Below, one piece after another: positions 1 to 9,300 of a stretch of DNA of 64,000 nt. The notes beneath the pieces were generated by a model. The model searched no databases. It worked only from the letters and a program-made list of their open reading frames with translations, and was not told the DNA's origin. The DNA is from G963556115 sp963667375 (GTDB taxonomy: Bacteria > Planctomycetota > SZUA-567), in the NCBI GenBank assembly GCA_963667375.1, contig OY763323.1:1674001-1738000 (forward strand), given 5' to 3'. Each line of letters opens with the position of its first letter. Position 1 is the first letter of the stretch. Both the position numbers and the translations under genes were made by a program.

Positions 1-604
1 TATGCCGCTGTTCCCGGTTGAAGGTACAAAGTTTGCTGATAAAGAACAGCCTCGGGCTGATTTCATGCAGAAAATACGCGAGAGCGCTGGTAAATATCTG
101 CCGCAGATGGCGCATTGCATGCGATGTCGGGCTGATGCTGCCGGCTTACTTGGTGAGGCTGCAACTAAGGAGATAATAATGAGTCTTGAAGAAGCTAAAA
201 ATACAAACATTGAGGATAAGCCGTGTGTCGCTGTTGCCAGCCGTGAAGGTGCGTTGGTAAACAGTCATCTTGGAGAAGCGCCATATCTCTGGATTTTCAG
301 AGAAAAAGAGGATAAGAGCGGTTATGAGCCATTTGAACGCAGACAATGTCCGCCCAAGGGTTTGGGCGCAAAGCGCTGGAGCGAGCTGGCTGGAGTGATC
401 GCTGATTGCCGGGCACTGCTCTGTTCAGGGCTGGGTGACTCACCCCGGGCAACACTTACCAAGCTGGGGATTGAATGTATTCAGATGGAAGGTCTGGTAG
501 AAGAAGGGCTGGATAATATTTATAAGGGTAAGCCAATACGTTCTCCCAAAAGATTTACCGGCTGTGGAGATGGTTGTTCTGGTTGCGGTACCGGTTGCGC
601 CTGA
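1..604 (+). CDS. nifB: NifB, C-terminal part (FeMo-cofactor precursor synthase), cut by the window edge
   Basis: The visible 200 residues match the end of NifB, the radical-SAM enzyme that builds the NifB-co Fe-S-C cluster for nitrogenase cofactor. Seen: the end of the SAM domain with the hallmark stretch MPLFPVEGTKFAD, then LPQMAHCMRCRADAAGLLGE just before the domain border, followed by a NifX/NafY-like cofactor-binding domain (about residues 75-165) and a Cys/Gly-rich tail (CGDGCSGCGTGC). The radical-SAM CxxxCxxC motif lies upstream of the window, so the true start is not visible; the first ATG here is internal. The stop is TGA at 602-604. The following ferredoxin and nifV genes on the same strand support a nif operon. 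Confidence 0.93.
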   Translation, partial: MPLFPVEGTKFADKEQPRADFMQKIRESAGKYLPQMAHCMRCRADAAGLLGEAATKEIIMSLEEAKNTNIEDKPCVAVASREGALVNSHLGEAPYLWIFREKEDKSGYEPFERRQCPPKGLGAKRWSELAGVIADCRALLCSGLGDSPRATLTKLGIECIQMEGLVEEGLDNIYKGKPIRSPKRFTGCGDGCSGCGTGCA

Positions 605-704
605 TAGTGGTTTGAAATTTAGCTGTACCGGTTTTGTTTATAGCGGTGGTGTTTCTCTGGTTGTTACCGGTACAGAATTATTGCTTAAAGAATAGGAGCG
701 TGTC

Positions 705-1010
705 ATGGAAAAACCTGATTTTCACATTTTTGTATGTAATAGTTTCCGTGTTTCTGGGGAAGCACAAGGTGTTTGTAACAAACAGGGCGCAGCAGGATTC
801 CTCCCATATCTGGAAGAAGAAATTCTGGAACGTGGAATGAATGCTCAGGTAACTGCCTGTGGGTGTCTTAAAGTATGTGATCGCGGTCCGGCTCTGGTAG
901 TTTATCCGCAGAATTTCTGGTATGGCAATATTGATTCTGAAGAAAAATTGGATGAAATTCTGGATGCTCTTGAGGAAGGTGAAGCCGCAGAGGATCTATT
1001 AATTTCATGA
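705..1010 (+). CDS. Thioredoxin-fold [2Fe-2S] ferredoxin of the nif cluster
   Basis: A 101-residue protein with the cysteine pattern of thioredoxin-like 2Fe-2S ferredoxins: C11 (FVCNSFR), C24 (GVCNKQG), and C52/C54/C58 in TACGCLKVCDRGP. Members of this family occur in nif operons of Azotobacter and Clostridium, where they are thought to carry electrons or to help in nitrogenase maturation. A good ribosome site (aggagcg) precedes the ATG at 705. It lies 100 bp after nifB and 23 bp before nifV, so it is probably cotranscribed with both. The C-terminus is acidic (EEGEAAEDLL). Family assignment is firm; the exact redox partner is inferred. Confidence 0.88.
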   Translation: MEKPDFHIFVCNSFRVSGEAQGVCNKQGAAGFLPYLEEEILERGMNAQVTACGCLKVCDRGPALVVYPQNFWYGNIDSEEKLDEILDALEEGEAAEDLLIS

Positions 1011-1033
1011 TGAGATATTAAAGGGAGGATATC

Positions 1034-2137
1034 ATGAAATACCTGATTGATACAACACTGCGTGATGGTGAACAAATGGCCGGTGTAAGCTTTTCTCATA
1101 AACAGAGAATAGCTATTGCCGGAATTATCGCACATTCAGGTATTGCTGAGATGGAGCTTGGTATCCCGGCAATGGGCAGTGCTGAAATCGAAAATATTAA
1201 TGATATTGTCAGAGAACATGCTGGTCGCTGCAGATTTTCGGTATGGTGCAGGGCATGTGAGAATGATATCAAAGCAGCAGCGTTATGTAATGTTGATGCG
1301 ATTCATCTCTCTTTGCCGGTTTCAAAACTTCATATGCAGATCGTGGAGATGCCCAGTGAACTGGTACTAAGTAAGATTACCGGTTATGTCAGGCAGGCGA
1401 AGCAGTTTTTCCCATATGTGAGTGTCGGATTTCAAGATGTCGCACGGGCTGATGAAGATTTTATAATTCAGTGTATTTTCTGTGCCAAGGAAGCTGGTGT
1501 AGACCGGGTAAGACTGGCGGATACTGTAGGACTTCTTGAACCCTTCAAAACCTTTGAGATCTTCTCTAGACTGGCAAGCAGAGTTTATGGAATTGATATT
1601 GGTTTTCACGGACATAATGATATGGGGCTGGCAACAGCCAATACGATTGCGGCAATTCGGGGTGGTGCTACCTGTGCGGATGTAACCGTCAATGGTCTCG
1701 GAGAGAGAGCCGGTAATGCGTCTCTGGATGAAGTGGCTGTCGGTTTGAAGAAACTGCACAGTATTGATTGCGGGATATCACTGCAAAAACTGAAAAGACT
1801 CTCCGAAGAAATCGAAGGGTATAGTGGTGTGGTGCTTCCGGTAAATAAACCTATAGTGGGGAAGAATGTTTTTACCCATGAATCAGGGGTGCATGTAAAC
1901 GCCATGCTTTGTGATAAGCGTTCATATGAGCCGCTAGCTCCTGAGGAGGTTGGTAATATTCGTAATATTGTTATTGGGCGTCATAGCGGTTCTTCATCGG
2001 TTGTACATTATTTCCGGCAGCGGGGTATTATGCTGACTCGTGCTGAGGCCAAGGAAGTATTGAAACAGGCGCAGCAGATGTCGGTTTCTGGAAATATGTC
2101 TTTGCAGAATTGTCTGGATGTAATAGCCAGTAAGTAG
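1034..2137 (+). CDS. nifV: Homocitrate synthase NifV
   Basis: A 367-residue HMGL-like TIM-barrel enzyme of the isopropylmalate/homocitrate synthase family. It condenses acetyl-CoA with 2-oxoglutarate to homocitrate, the organic ligand of FeMo-cofactor. Seen: the N-terminal DTTLRDGEQ motif with the catalytic Arg and metal-binding Asp, GFHGHNDMGLA (metal-binding His pair), VNGLGERAGNASLDEV, and HESGVHV near residue 280. The protein lacks the long C-terminal regulatory LeuA dimer domain, as expected for NifV (around 370-390 residues) rather than LeuA (over 500). A strong ribosome site (gggagg) lies 5 bp before the ATG. Position behind nifB and the ferredoxin argues for NifV over a lysine-pathway homocitrate synthase. 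Confidence 0.93.
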   Translation: MKYLIDTTLRDGEQMAGVSFSHKQRIAIAGIIAHSGIAEMELGIPAMGSAEIENINDIVREHAGRCRFSVWCRACENDIKAAALCNVDAIHLSLPVSKLHMQIVEMPSELVLSKITGYVRQAKQFFPYVSVGFQDVARADEDFIIQCIFCAKEAGVDRVRLADTVGLLEPFKTFEIFSRLASRVYGIDIGFHGHNDMGLATANTIAAIRGGATCADVTVNGLGERAGNASLDEVAVGLKKLHSIDCGISLQKLKRLSEEIEGYSGVVLPVNKPIVGKNVFTHESGVHVNAMLCDKRSYEPLAPEEVGNIRNIVIGRHSGSSSVVHYFRQRGIMLTRAEAKEVLKQAQQMSVSGNMSLQNCLDVIASK

Positions 2138-2169
2138 CGGTTCGGTGCTTTGATGAATAAAATATTTTT

Positions 2170-2202
2170 AAAAGGATGAGCTTTTTTGCTCATCCTTTTT
2201 GC
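2170..2202 (+). terminator. Rho-independent terminator after nifV
   Basis: A perfect 12-bp stem (aaaaggatgagc / gctcatcctttt) with a six-T loop, followed by more T residues. It sits 33 bp after the nifV stop and closes the nif operon. Confidence 0.92.
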
Positions 2203-2308
2203 TTTTAAAGAATTTACTTAATGATTATAATAATCAGTATATTCTGAAATTGTTTGTTCGGGTCTGAAAGCTGTAAGTAGCCGGGAGAATATTATTTATT
2301 ATACTATT

Positions 2309-2797
2309 ATGCCGAGTATCGTATCTTCATTATTACTGATTGGTGATGCTGCCGGTTTGCGGCGCATCTATTTCTGCGGCGGTTTTGATTATCAGCAGGT
2401 GATTGCAGATGACTGGCATGAATCCGCTGATTTTTTTGCAACTGCGGTTCGAGAGCTGGAAGAATATTTCGCCGGGTATAGACGGAAGTTTACGGTGAAG
2501 ACTAATCTTCAGGGGACTGATTTTCAATGTTCAGTCTGGCAACAGCTGCAGAAAATACCGTATGGCACCACCCAGAGTTATAAAGATATAGCTTCCGCTC
2601 TGGGTAAACCCGGGGCGGCACGGGCAGTCGGTATGGCTAATAACAGGAATCCCCTGCCTATTCTTGTACCGTGTCACCGGGTAATTTTCGCTGACGGTTC
2701 TCTAGGAGGTTTTGCCTCCGGGGTAGAATTGAAGCGTAAATTACTGGTGCTTGAAGCTGAGTCTTTAGGTGAGTACCCGGAAGGCCGGTTATTTTAG
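2309..2797 (+). CDS. ogt: Methylated-DNA-[protein]-cysteine S-methyltransferase (Ogt/MGMT family)
   Basis: A 162-residue suicide repair protein that removes alkyl groups from O6-alkylguanine by transfer to its own cysteine. The active-site motif VPCHRVI is present, followed by GSLGGFASGVELKRKLLVLE. The helix-turn-helix part reads FQCSVWQQLQKIPYGTTQSYKDIA, with the usual Arg-finger region after it. The N-terminal ribonuclease-H-like domain is present but starts abruptly. No good ribosome site precedes the ATG at 2309 (a gggaga lies over 20 bp away), so the start is uncertain. The gene is alone between the nif terminator and a converging MFS gene. Confidence 0.9.
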   Translation: MPSIVSSLLLIGDAAGLRRIYFCGGFDYQQVIADDWHESADFFATAVRELEEYFAGYRRKFTVKTNLQGTDFQCSVWQQLQKIPYGTTQSYKDIASALGKPGAARAVGMANNRNPLPILVPCHRVIFADGSLGGFASGVELKRKLLVLEAESLGEYPEGRLF

Positions 2798-2827
2798 CAG
2801 TATAGCAGCGCATAATATTTTGGCGTT

Positions 2828-4081
2828 TTAAATTGTCGGGATATCCTCATTAGTTTCATTGATTATGTCATTTGAAATAGGGAAAAGGCCTTCGATAAAG
2901 GTCATTACGGCAACGATGAGAAAGTATGCCGGAACCAGATAAAATGCGGCGGTGAGGTTTCCGGTGAATTCGGCGATATAGCCTACAAGAAAGGTGAAGA
3001 GAATTCTGCCCGGAGTAGCTGAGAGGGTAATCAGTATCATGGTTGTGGTTTTGTCAAGATGAGTGAGGCGTTCGGCACTATGACTTATCAAGCTCGGCCA
3101 GATGGGAGCCGTTGCGATACCACTGAGAAATAATACGATAAAAAGCAGCCAGAGTTCCTTGATTTCAGGAAATCCCAGTGTGATAAAGAAACCGAAAAGG
3201 GCAGCTCCGATAATGGCATGCTTCAGTCGGTGTTGCGGAATAAATAGTCCTACCAGTATGCGGCTGATTATCATTCCTATTGCGAAGATACCTGTTCCTA
3301 TCCCTCCGGCCCAGGCTGATCCTGAAAAATTAAGTTGTATGTAGCTGGCACTCCAGAACATGAGAACCCCTTCGCCGCCGGCAAATATCAGCATCGTTAA
3401 AAACAATATTATAAAACGCTTGTCCAGAGCGACTTTCAGCATCTGCTGAAAGACCTGTCCGGGATTGAGTTTCTCGTTCTGCTCCGGGTATTTCTGCGCG
3501 GGGTTTTCAGGTAGGAGCAGAGTCAGTGCTCCTATAAGTGTAAGTAATCCACTGCCACAGACAATAATACGCCAGGAAACACCTACACTCAAAAGTCCTC
3601 CGGCAACAATGACCGTAAAGAGTGTTCCGAGAGCCCAGAATGAATTCAGAAAATTAATATATCTTCCTGATTCGTCGGGATGGAGGCTGCGGACAAAGGG
3701 TGGGGATAGTGTCCCGGCGATGCCGTTGGCTACTCCGGCGATGAGCAGTGAAAGAAATATCAACTGATAATTAGGGGCAATTGAGCTGAGAACAATTCCT
3801 AGCCCCATAAGCATCATCGCGGTGCCGAGAGTTTTACGCTTGCCGAATCTGGCGGCAATAAAACTGCAGATAAAAGCCGAGAACACTGCTGGAAGCCAGC
3901 GGGCTATCTGCAGCCAGCTGCCTTCGGCAAAACTTCCTTTCCGCATGGAGAATCCCAGGTCATCCGACATCTGGACTAGAACCATGGGTATAATCTGGAT
4001 GCAGACAGAGTACGCAAAGAACAGGGTGAATGCTCCCAGATCATATCTGCCGATGGACAATTTATTGTTACCAGCCATCAT
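2828..4081 (-). CDS. MFS transporter, substrate unknown
   Basis: A 417-residue inner-membrane protein with about twelve hydrophobic segments in two groups of six. The loop between helices 2 and 3 carries ARFGKRKTLG, the MFS A-motif (G-x-x-x-D/R-R/K-x-G-R/K type). The second half repeats the layout with weaker motifs. A ribosome site (aggag) lies just before the tandem ATG ATG, either of which could start translation. It converges on ogt and diverges from the Pel operon with 271 bp between. Nothing in the sequence points to a substrate; nitrate/nitrite, sugar phosphate or organic anion carriers are all possible. Confidence 0.85.
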   Translation of the reverse strand: MMAGNNKLSIGRYDLGAFTLFFAYSVCIQIIPMVLVQMSDDLGFSMRKGSFAEGSWLQIARWLPAVFSAFICSFIAARFGKRKTLGTAMMLMGLGIVLSSIAPNYQLIFLSLLIAGVANGIAGTLSPPFVRSLHPDESGRYINFLNSFWALGTLFTVIVAGGLLSVGVSWRIIVCGSGLLTLIGALTLLLPENPAQKYPEQNEKLNPGQVFQQMLKVALDKRFIILFLTMLIFAGGEGVLMFWSASYIQLNFSGSAWAGGIGTGIFAIGMIISRILVGLFIPQHRLKHAIIGAALFGFFITLGFPEIKELWLLFIVLFLSGIATAPIWPSLISHSAERLTHLDKTTTMILITLSATPGRILFTFLVGYIAEFTGNLTAAFYLVPAYFLIVAVMTFIEGLFPISNDIINETNEDIPTI

Positions 4082-4298
4082 TTATCTCCTTCGTCTTATT
4101 TATATATAAATCGTATTATCACGGTCGCTTGTTATATTGCAATATGTTATGAAAGGCAGCTGGCGTGATATTCAATAAAGTATGTGTGTATATGTTCTTA
4201 ATGGTTCCGGTTAGGGACTTTATGATAGAAGTTGAAATTAATGTTATTTGTGTGACTGAAATACTGACGATATATTTCTGGACTCTGTTTCGAGGGGT

Positions 4299-4313
4299 CA
4301 GATTTTAAATCTG
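4299..4313. promoter_or_regulatory. Inverted repeat upstream of the Pel operon
   Basis: CAGATTT-T-AAATCTG, two 7-bp arms around one base, 40 bp before the first Pel gene. It has the size and symmetry of a dimeric repressor or activator site. It lies in the 271 bp between the divergent MFS gene and the Pel operon, where a second palindrome-like stretch (catattgcaatata type) is near 4137. No regulator is identified. Confidence 0.35.
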
Positions 4314-4352
4314 GTGGAAATGTTTGCATTGTATCCGGAAATATAATTAGTT

Positions 4353-7300
4353 ATGAACTTAAAAATTTGGCATTTACTGGTATTTGCATCAGTTATCATT
4401 CTGGTTGTAGTGCTCTTTCTTCCGAATAAGCGGGAGGAGGGAATACTTCTTGCCCGTTCAGGCAAGGTGGAAAAAGCGGCCAAAATCCTTGATCCGATAA
4501 TAGTTGAAAATCCCAGAGATATAAAAGTGATTGAAGAACTGGCAGCCGGCTATGAATCACAGAATGATCTTGGGGCTGCGGCCAGTCTTTATGCGGAATA
4601 TTTTAAGAATGGGGGTGATGATCCTAAAATTCGTCGGCGTCTGGTTGCTCTGTATGTTGCGAACTTTGAATATCTCAAAGCTCTGGCTTTGCTGGATGCT
4701 GATATGGAGCATAATCTACCGCAGCTGATTGACCTGTCGGTAAAGACCGGTGATCTGGCCGGAGCGGTCAAATACAGTCGTGAACTGCTAGCCAGAACCG
4801 AATCCAAGGAGGAGCAGGTCAAACTTCTCGAGAGTATTATGACCTATGAAAACTGGCAGCTTAATATCAAAGGGGTGGGTGACGCTCTGGAAGAACTGGC
4901 GCAAAAAGATAATACTCTGGAGAATAACTTTCAAGCTCTGGAATTCTATGTCTGGAAACATAACAATAATAAAATGCGGTATTTTGCCGAACATGTTGCC
5001 GGATTTAACGGGTTAACACTCGAGCAGTTGCGGGTATTGCGGACGGTCTGGATAAGGTTGAAGGATGCCGGTAATGCCCTTAAAACAGCTGAGATAATTA
5101 CCAGCAATAAGGAGGCTGAATACTCTGACTGGGCTGATTATATGACACTGCTGGAATGGACAGGCGCGAAGGACACGTTACGCCAAACCGTTGCAGAGCT
5201 GTTGAAGAAGTATCCTGATAATGTCGAGCTTTACCGGCGTGAACTCAATTTATTGCCTGACACTGACAGGAGTCTGGCAAGGGCAAAAATGGAGGAAAAG
5301 TTATATAAGCTTACTGGAGAGAATGCAGCTCTTATTGCGGCGTTACAGATTTATTCTGAAAATAAAGCGGAGGCGGAAGCGAAACGTATTTATGAAAGCT
5401 TGCTCAAAGATAAGGATTTTTTACAGGAGGCGCAGAAAAACCCGGGTAAGCAGCTGTTGCTGGCCGAGGCATATTGGGCCGCTGGAAATAAGGATAAGTC
5501 ACTTGAGGTGTTCTCCGGGCTGTATGAACATATTATAAAGAATTCTGATCTTACGCAGGATGAACTGGTACAGGCAGCTGCATTCGCCAGAGAGCATAAT
5601 CTGAAAGAACGGGAGGCGAATATTTATCTGCGTATATTTGATATAACTGCTGAGGTGCAATATCTGCGGGATGCTAGGGATATATTTGCGGATTTGAAAC
5701 TTGATGATCAGTTGATAGCCGCTGATAAAAAGCTGCTGAAAATTACCGGACTTGAGCCATTTGAACAGCTTTCTCTGGTACAGGCCTATGTGCGCAAAGG
5801 GATGTCTGAGGAGGCGGCTTTAACCGCAGCCGGATTGTATAAGCAGGTACTTACCGCTGAATTATCAACTCTGGATGATAATGCCTTCTGGAGTGCGCTG
5901 GATGCTGCGTCGTTACTCAAGAATAACGCTGAAAGGGCAAAGATTCTGCAGCGTTTTTACGGTATAAATTCCGATCCGGAACTTTTACGGGAGTCGGCTG
6001 AACTGCAGAAATCAGCCGGAAATTATGCAGCGGCGCTTGCGGATTATCAGCTGCTGCAGAAGAATGACCAGCTCAATGATTTTGATATTTCGCAGCTGTT
6101 AGATTTATATAGGAAGCTGGGAGATATGAAAGAGGTTGAGAGCCTGGCAGTAACGGTCATGAATAAAGCGCTGGCCGCAACCGATATCGATAAGGAACGG
6201 GATCAGTTCTATCTTCTGCAGGAGATTCTGCCTGTGATCGGGCGTAAAGATTTGCGTTTAAAACTGTTGCAGAAGTATGCGGCGGCAGGAGATATTGAAT
6301 CGGAAATTATGCTTGCCGAGATGGATAGAGATTCAAAACAACTTGCTGCTGCCAGAGAGAAACTTGAAAAGATAATTTCTGCGCCCGGTATTGCTCAGGC
6401 GGATAAACTGCGTGCTGAAATTTTACTCTCAGATATTATTTCACTCGAATTTTTTGCGGCCAGCGGTAAAAAACGAACTGGTATTGCCGTAGAAAATTAC
6501 CGGTTTGTTTCGTCTCTGATAACCGAACTGCAGGAGGATTTGAATAAGCTTGATTCAGCTGCTAGCGAGCAGCAAAAACAGGAGATAGACGGGTTACTCC
6601 GAACTCTGATTCAGTTTGCATTTGAGAAAAAGGATTATATCGCTGTTGATAAGCTTATCGGGGCTATGTATGAGCGTACTCCGGGAGTGTATCTGGAACT
6701 GGCGGGATTATATCTGAATGCCGGTGAAAAGGATTCGGCGTTACGCTATTTTGCTAAAATAAAGAATACTGACGGTTTTACAGTTGAGCAGTTTGCGCAA
6801 CTCGGGCTGCTTTATGCGGATTTTGGCAATTATGAAAAAGCACTTCAGTTCTATAATGTCGCAGATAAAAAGACCAAGGGACTTGATAAAGATGTACGGC
6901 TTGGAATGGCAACGGTTTATGGACGTATGGGAGAAGCTTTAAAGCAGTATGAAATAGTTGATTTTTACACAACCTTTGGTAACGCGACTGCTGAAGACTG
7001 GCTGCGGGCTGCTGATGCCAGACAGGAACATGATGATCTTGTAGGTGAGTATAATATCCTGTATCAAGGTGTGGAGAAGAAGTCTGATTCGGCATTACTG
7101 CTGGCCAGACTCGTTAGCAGTCTGGTTGAACTTGGCAAGAATAAGGTTGCCATAACCTATGCCGAAAAACTGCAGGGGCTAAAAGTTCGTAAAGATGAAC
7201 GTGAACTTCTAGGAGTTGGTTACGGTCTGCTGGCGGTGGGGCAGGTACGTGAGGCGGGAAGATTATTTACCGCTGCCTGTAAGAATGAGGATGCCGGTCC

Positions 7301-8000
7301 GGAGGCTGAACTGGCGCTTGCACGTTATTTAGCAGCTTGTTTTCAGTATCCGCAGGCACACCGGGTATATCTGGATTATCTCAGGAATAACGGGAAGGAT
7401 GGCCGGGTCTGGTATGAGTTTGCGGTTTTAAAAAGTGAGGCGGGTTTTGTTGGTTCGCGTGAAGCCTTTATACGTGCACGTGATCTGCTGGCCAGTGGTG
7501 AGCAGACAGCTGCAGAGCTGTCACTGATCTCTTCAATTGACACTTATCTTAACCGCCGGGATCAGGCGTTACGTCAGGCGGTAGCGGCAGTAAAGCTGGA
7601 ACCGGACAACGCCCGGAATACACTGGCGCTGGCTGAGTTGTATAATTCTTCCAATTATCCTGAATATGGCCGAAAAACGGCTTTGACTGTGGTTCCAGAC
7701 GAATTCAACAGTTCTAGAAGAGATGGGGCTATCGCGGAAGCGGAATTATTATCCCGAAGATTCAAAGAGGGTCTGAAGGAGCTGCAAGCGGTATTGGAGG
7801 CCCGCGAGGATGACAGCGCGGCCTGGCTGGCTAAGGGTTATAATGAGTTTGAAATAGGACGGTGGCTGGAAGGGGCTCAAGATCTTTATCATGGTTCCAG
7901 TCTGACCAGCAGGGATTTTTCCCGGGATATTAAATTGTCGAGAGAGGGTTCGGCTGCAGTGGATCTGGATAATATCAGGTTACCGGAACTGGAGGACTGA
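4353..8000 (+). CDS. pelB: PelB-like TPR scaffold, periplasmic part only
   Basis: A 1215-residue protein: an N-terminal membrane anchor (about residues 6-23, followed by PNKREEG) and then almost entirely helical TPR-type repeats up to the acidic C-terminus. In Pseudomonas, PelB (about 1190 residues) combines such a TPR region with a C-terminal outer-membrane barrel for Pel export. Here the barrel is missing and is encoded by the next gene, whose ATG overlaps this stop (TGATG at 7998-8002), so the two are translationally coupled. The role is inferred to be the periplasmic scaffold that binds modifying enzymes and guides the polymer. Upstream is a possible operator at 4299-4313; the ribosome site is weak. 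Confidence 0.8.
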   Translation: MNLKIWHLLVFASVIILVVVLFLPNKREEGILLARSGKVEKAAKILDPIIVENPRDIKVIEELAAGYESQNDLGAAASLYAEYFKNGGDDPKIRRRLVALYVANFEYLKALALLDADMEHNLPQLIDLSVKTGDLAGAVKYSRELLARTESKEEQVKLLESIMTYENWQLNIKGVGDALEELAQKDNTLENNFQALEFYVWKHNNNKMRYFAEHVAGFNGLTLEQLRVLRTVWIRLKDAGNALKTAEIITSNKEAEYSDWADYMTLLEWTGAKDTLRQTVAELLKKYPDNVELYRRELNLLPDTDRSLARAKMEEKLYKLTGENAALIAALQIYSENKAEAEAKRIYESLLKDKDFLQEAQKNPGKQLLLAEAYWAAGNKDKSLEVFSGLYEHIIKNSDLTQDELVQAAAFAREHNLKEREANIYLRIFDITAEVQYLRDARDIFADLKLDDQLIAADKKLLKITGLEPFEQLSLVQAYVRKGMSEEAALTAAGLYKQVLTAELSTLDDNAFWSALDAASLLKNNAERAKILQRFYGINSDPELLRESAELQKSAGNYAAALADYQLLQKNDQLNDFDISQLLDLYRKLGDMKEVESLAVTVMNKALAATDIDKERDQFYLLQEILPVIGRKDLRLKLLQKYAAAGDIESEIMLAEMDRDSKQLAAAREKLEKIISAPGIAQADKLRAEILLSDIISLEFFAASGKKRTGIAVENYRFVSSLITELQEDLNKLDSAASEQQKQEIDGLLRTLIQFAFEKKDYIAVDKLIGAMYERTPGVYLELAGLYLNAGEKDSALRYFAKIKNTDGFTVEQFAQLGLLYADFGNYEKALQFYNVADKKTKGLDKDVRLGMATVYGRMGEALKQYEIVDFYTTFGNATAEDWLRAADARQEHDDLVGEYNILYQGVEKKSDSALLLARLVSSLVELGKNKVAITYAEKLQGLKVRKDERELLGVGYGLLAVGQVREAGRLFTAACKNEDAGPEAELALARYLAACFQYPQAHRVYLDYLRNNGKDGRVWYEFAVLKSEAGFVGSREAFIRARDLLASGEQTAAELSLISSIDTYLNRRDQALRQAVAAVKLEPDNARNTLALAELYNSSNYPEYGRKTALTVVPDEFNSSRRDGAIAEAELLSRRFKEGLKELQAVLEAREDDSAAWLAKGYNEFEIGRWLEGAQDLYHGSSLTSRDFSRDIKLSREGSAAVDLDNIRLPELED

Positions 8001-9280
8001 TGCAGAGAATAATTTGTATGGTATCATTGCTGTTTTGCATATTCTCTGTGACGGGAGCATATACAGCAGATGAAGATGAATATCTGGTTATTAAACTGGA
8101 TGACTTTTCTTCTATAAACAGCTCTGTAAATACTGCCTTTACGAAAACTGTGGCGGGAGATAAAATACAGGTAGCCGCTGGTACTGAAATAAAGGTTCCA
8201 CCGCGTCTGGCAACCGCGGGTAATCCGCTGCAGGTAGTAAAGAGTTATGTGCCGGATCCATATCCGCAGCAGCGAGATGCCAGCCGCAGTATTGCCGGTG
8301 TCAGCAGTACTTATGTCCCGGAAATAATTACCGGTATGCGGAATTCTTTCAGTTCGGCAGAATATATTGACCGCATGTTTATGGAACTGAGTCTGCCGTT
8401 GAGTGATAACTTTATTCTGGGTGGCAGGATCGCCGGAGGGGTATATGATCTGGTTGACAACGGTGATGAACCGGCGCTATCAGCCGGATTGCTGCAGGCC
8501 GGTATTGCTGGACTGTATAAAATAACCCCGGAGCTGAGTGTCTATGCTGATCTTATGCTGGGAAGTACTAATTCGGTGGTTAGTCCAGGAATAAACGGGC
8601 GAATTTCCTACCAGAATCGTGGTGGAATCGGCATAAGCCTTAGTGGAAGTCTCTGGGTGCCATGGGATGAAAATACGTATGCGGTTTATAATAATGGACG
8701 CAGCAGCGGTGTCATGCTCAATGTCTCTTTACCTTTGAGTCAGCGTCTGCAGCTTGATTTTAATGCCGGCAGTTATGCGCGTTATACGGCTGAAAGTTCG
8801 TTTGAGATGAGTACATATGAAGGTACAGATCTGACTGCCGGGGCTAGGCTTAACTGGGATTTTTTCAAGAAGGATTATCGGCAGTTGCCGGTGGAATTTG
8901 CCAGTGGCCAGTATCTGGGATATGAGACCCAGACTTCGCATGCCGGATTATTTGTCAGTGTTAATGGCTCTGAGTATTTTGGCAGGACTGATTCGTCACT
9001 GATTCCGGTGACGACAGAAAGCCTGGATCAGCGAGTCGGTCTCAGCGCGGCTTATGCTTTTACTTCACGACTTGCGGCATTAGCTGAAATATATGTGGGA
9101 TATGACCCGGCGCGGGATATCAGTTTTGGAAAATTATACGGGTTTTACAGCCGTTTGGTGTATATACCGGCTCCGCGTCTCAGAGTATATGGTGAGTTCG
9201 CCCTTGACTCAGAGGCAGCAACCGGTCTTGAAGAGGGCAGAACCTGGTATTATGGTGTCGGGGTAAACTATAAATTTTAG
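8000..9280 (+). CDS. Outer-membrane beta-barrel, the porin half of PelB
   Basis: A 426-residue exported protein. Residues 1-22 form a signal peptide (cleavage near TGAYTA). About 80 residues of linker follow, then alternating amphipathic strands from about residue 110 to the end, which is aromatic (YYGVGVNYKF), as in outer-membrane barrels that use the BAM machine. It starts one base inside the stop of the TPR gene, with ggagg at 7991-7995 as ribosome site. It stands where the C-terminal barrel of PelB would be, so it is inferred to be the Pel export pore as a separate protein. Its own signal peptide shows this is a real gene split and not a sequencing frameshift. Confidence 0.75.
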   Translation: MQRIICMVSLLFCIFSVTGAYTADEDEYLVIKLDDFSSINSSVNTAFTKTVAGDKIQVAAGTEIKVPPRLATAGNPLQVVKSYVPDPYPQQRDASRSIAGVSSTYVPEIITGMRNSFSSAEYIDRMFMELSLPLSDNFILGGRIAGGVYDLVDNGDEPALSAGLLQAGIAGLYKITPELSVYADLMLGSTNSVVSPGINGRISYQNRGGIGISLSGSLWVPWDENTYAVYNNGRSSGVMLNVSLPLSQRLQLDFNAGSYARYTAESSFEMSTYEGTDLTAGARLNWDFFKKDYRQLPVEFASGQYLGYETQTSHAGLFVSVNGSEYFGRTDSSLIPVTTESLDQRVGLSAAYAFTSRLAALAEIYVGYDPARDISFGKLYGFYSRLVYIPAPRLRVYGEFALDSEAATGLEEGRTWYYGVGVNYKF

Positions 9281-9300
9281 ACTTTTTCAAGGGGCTTAGT

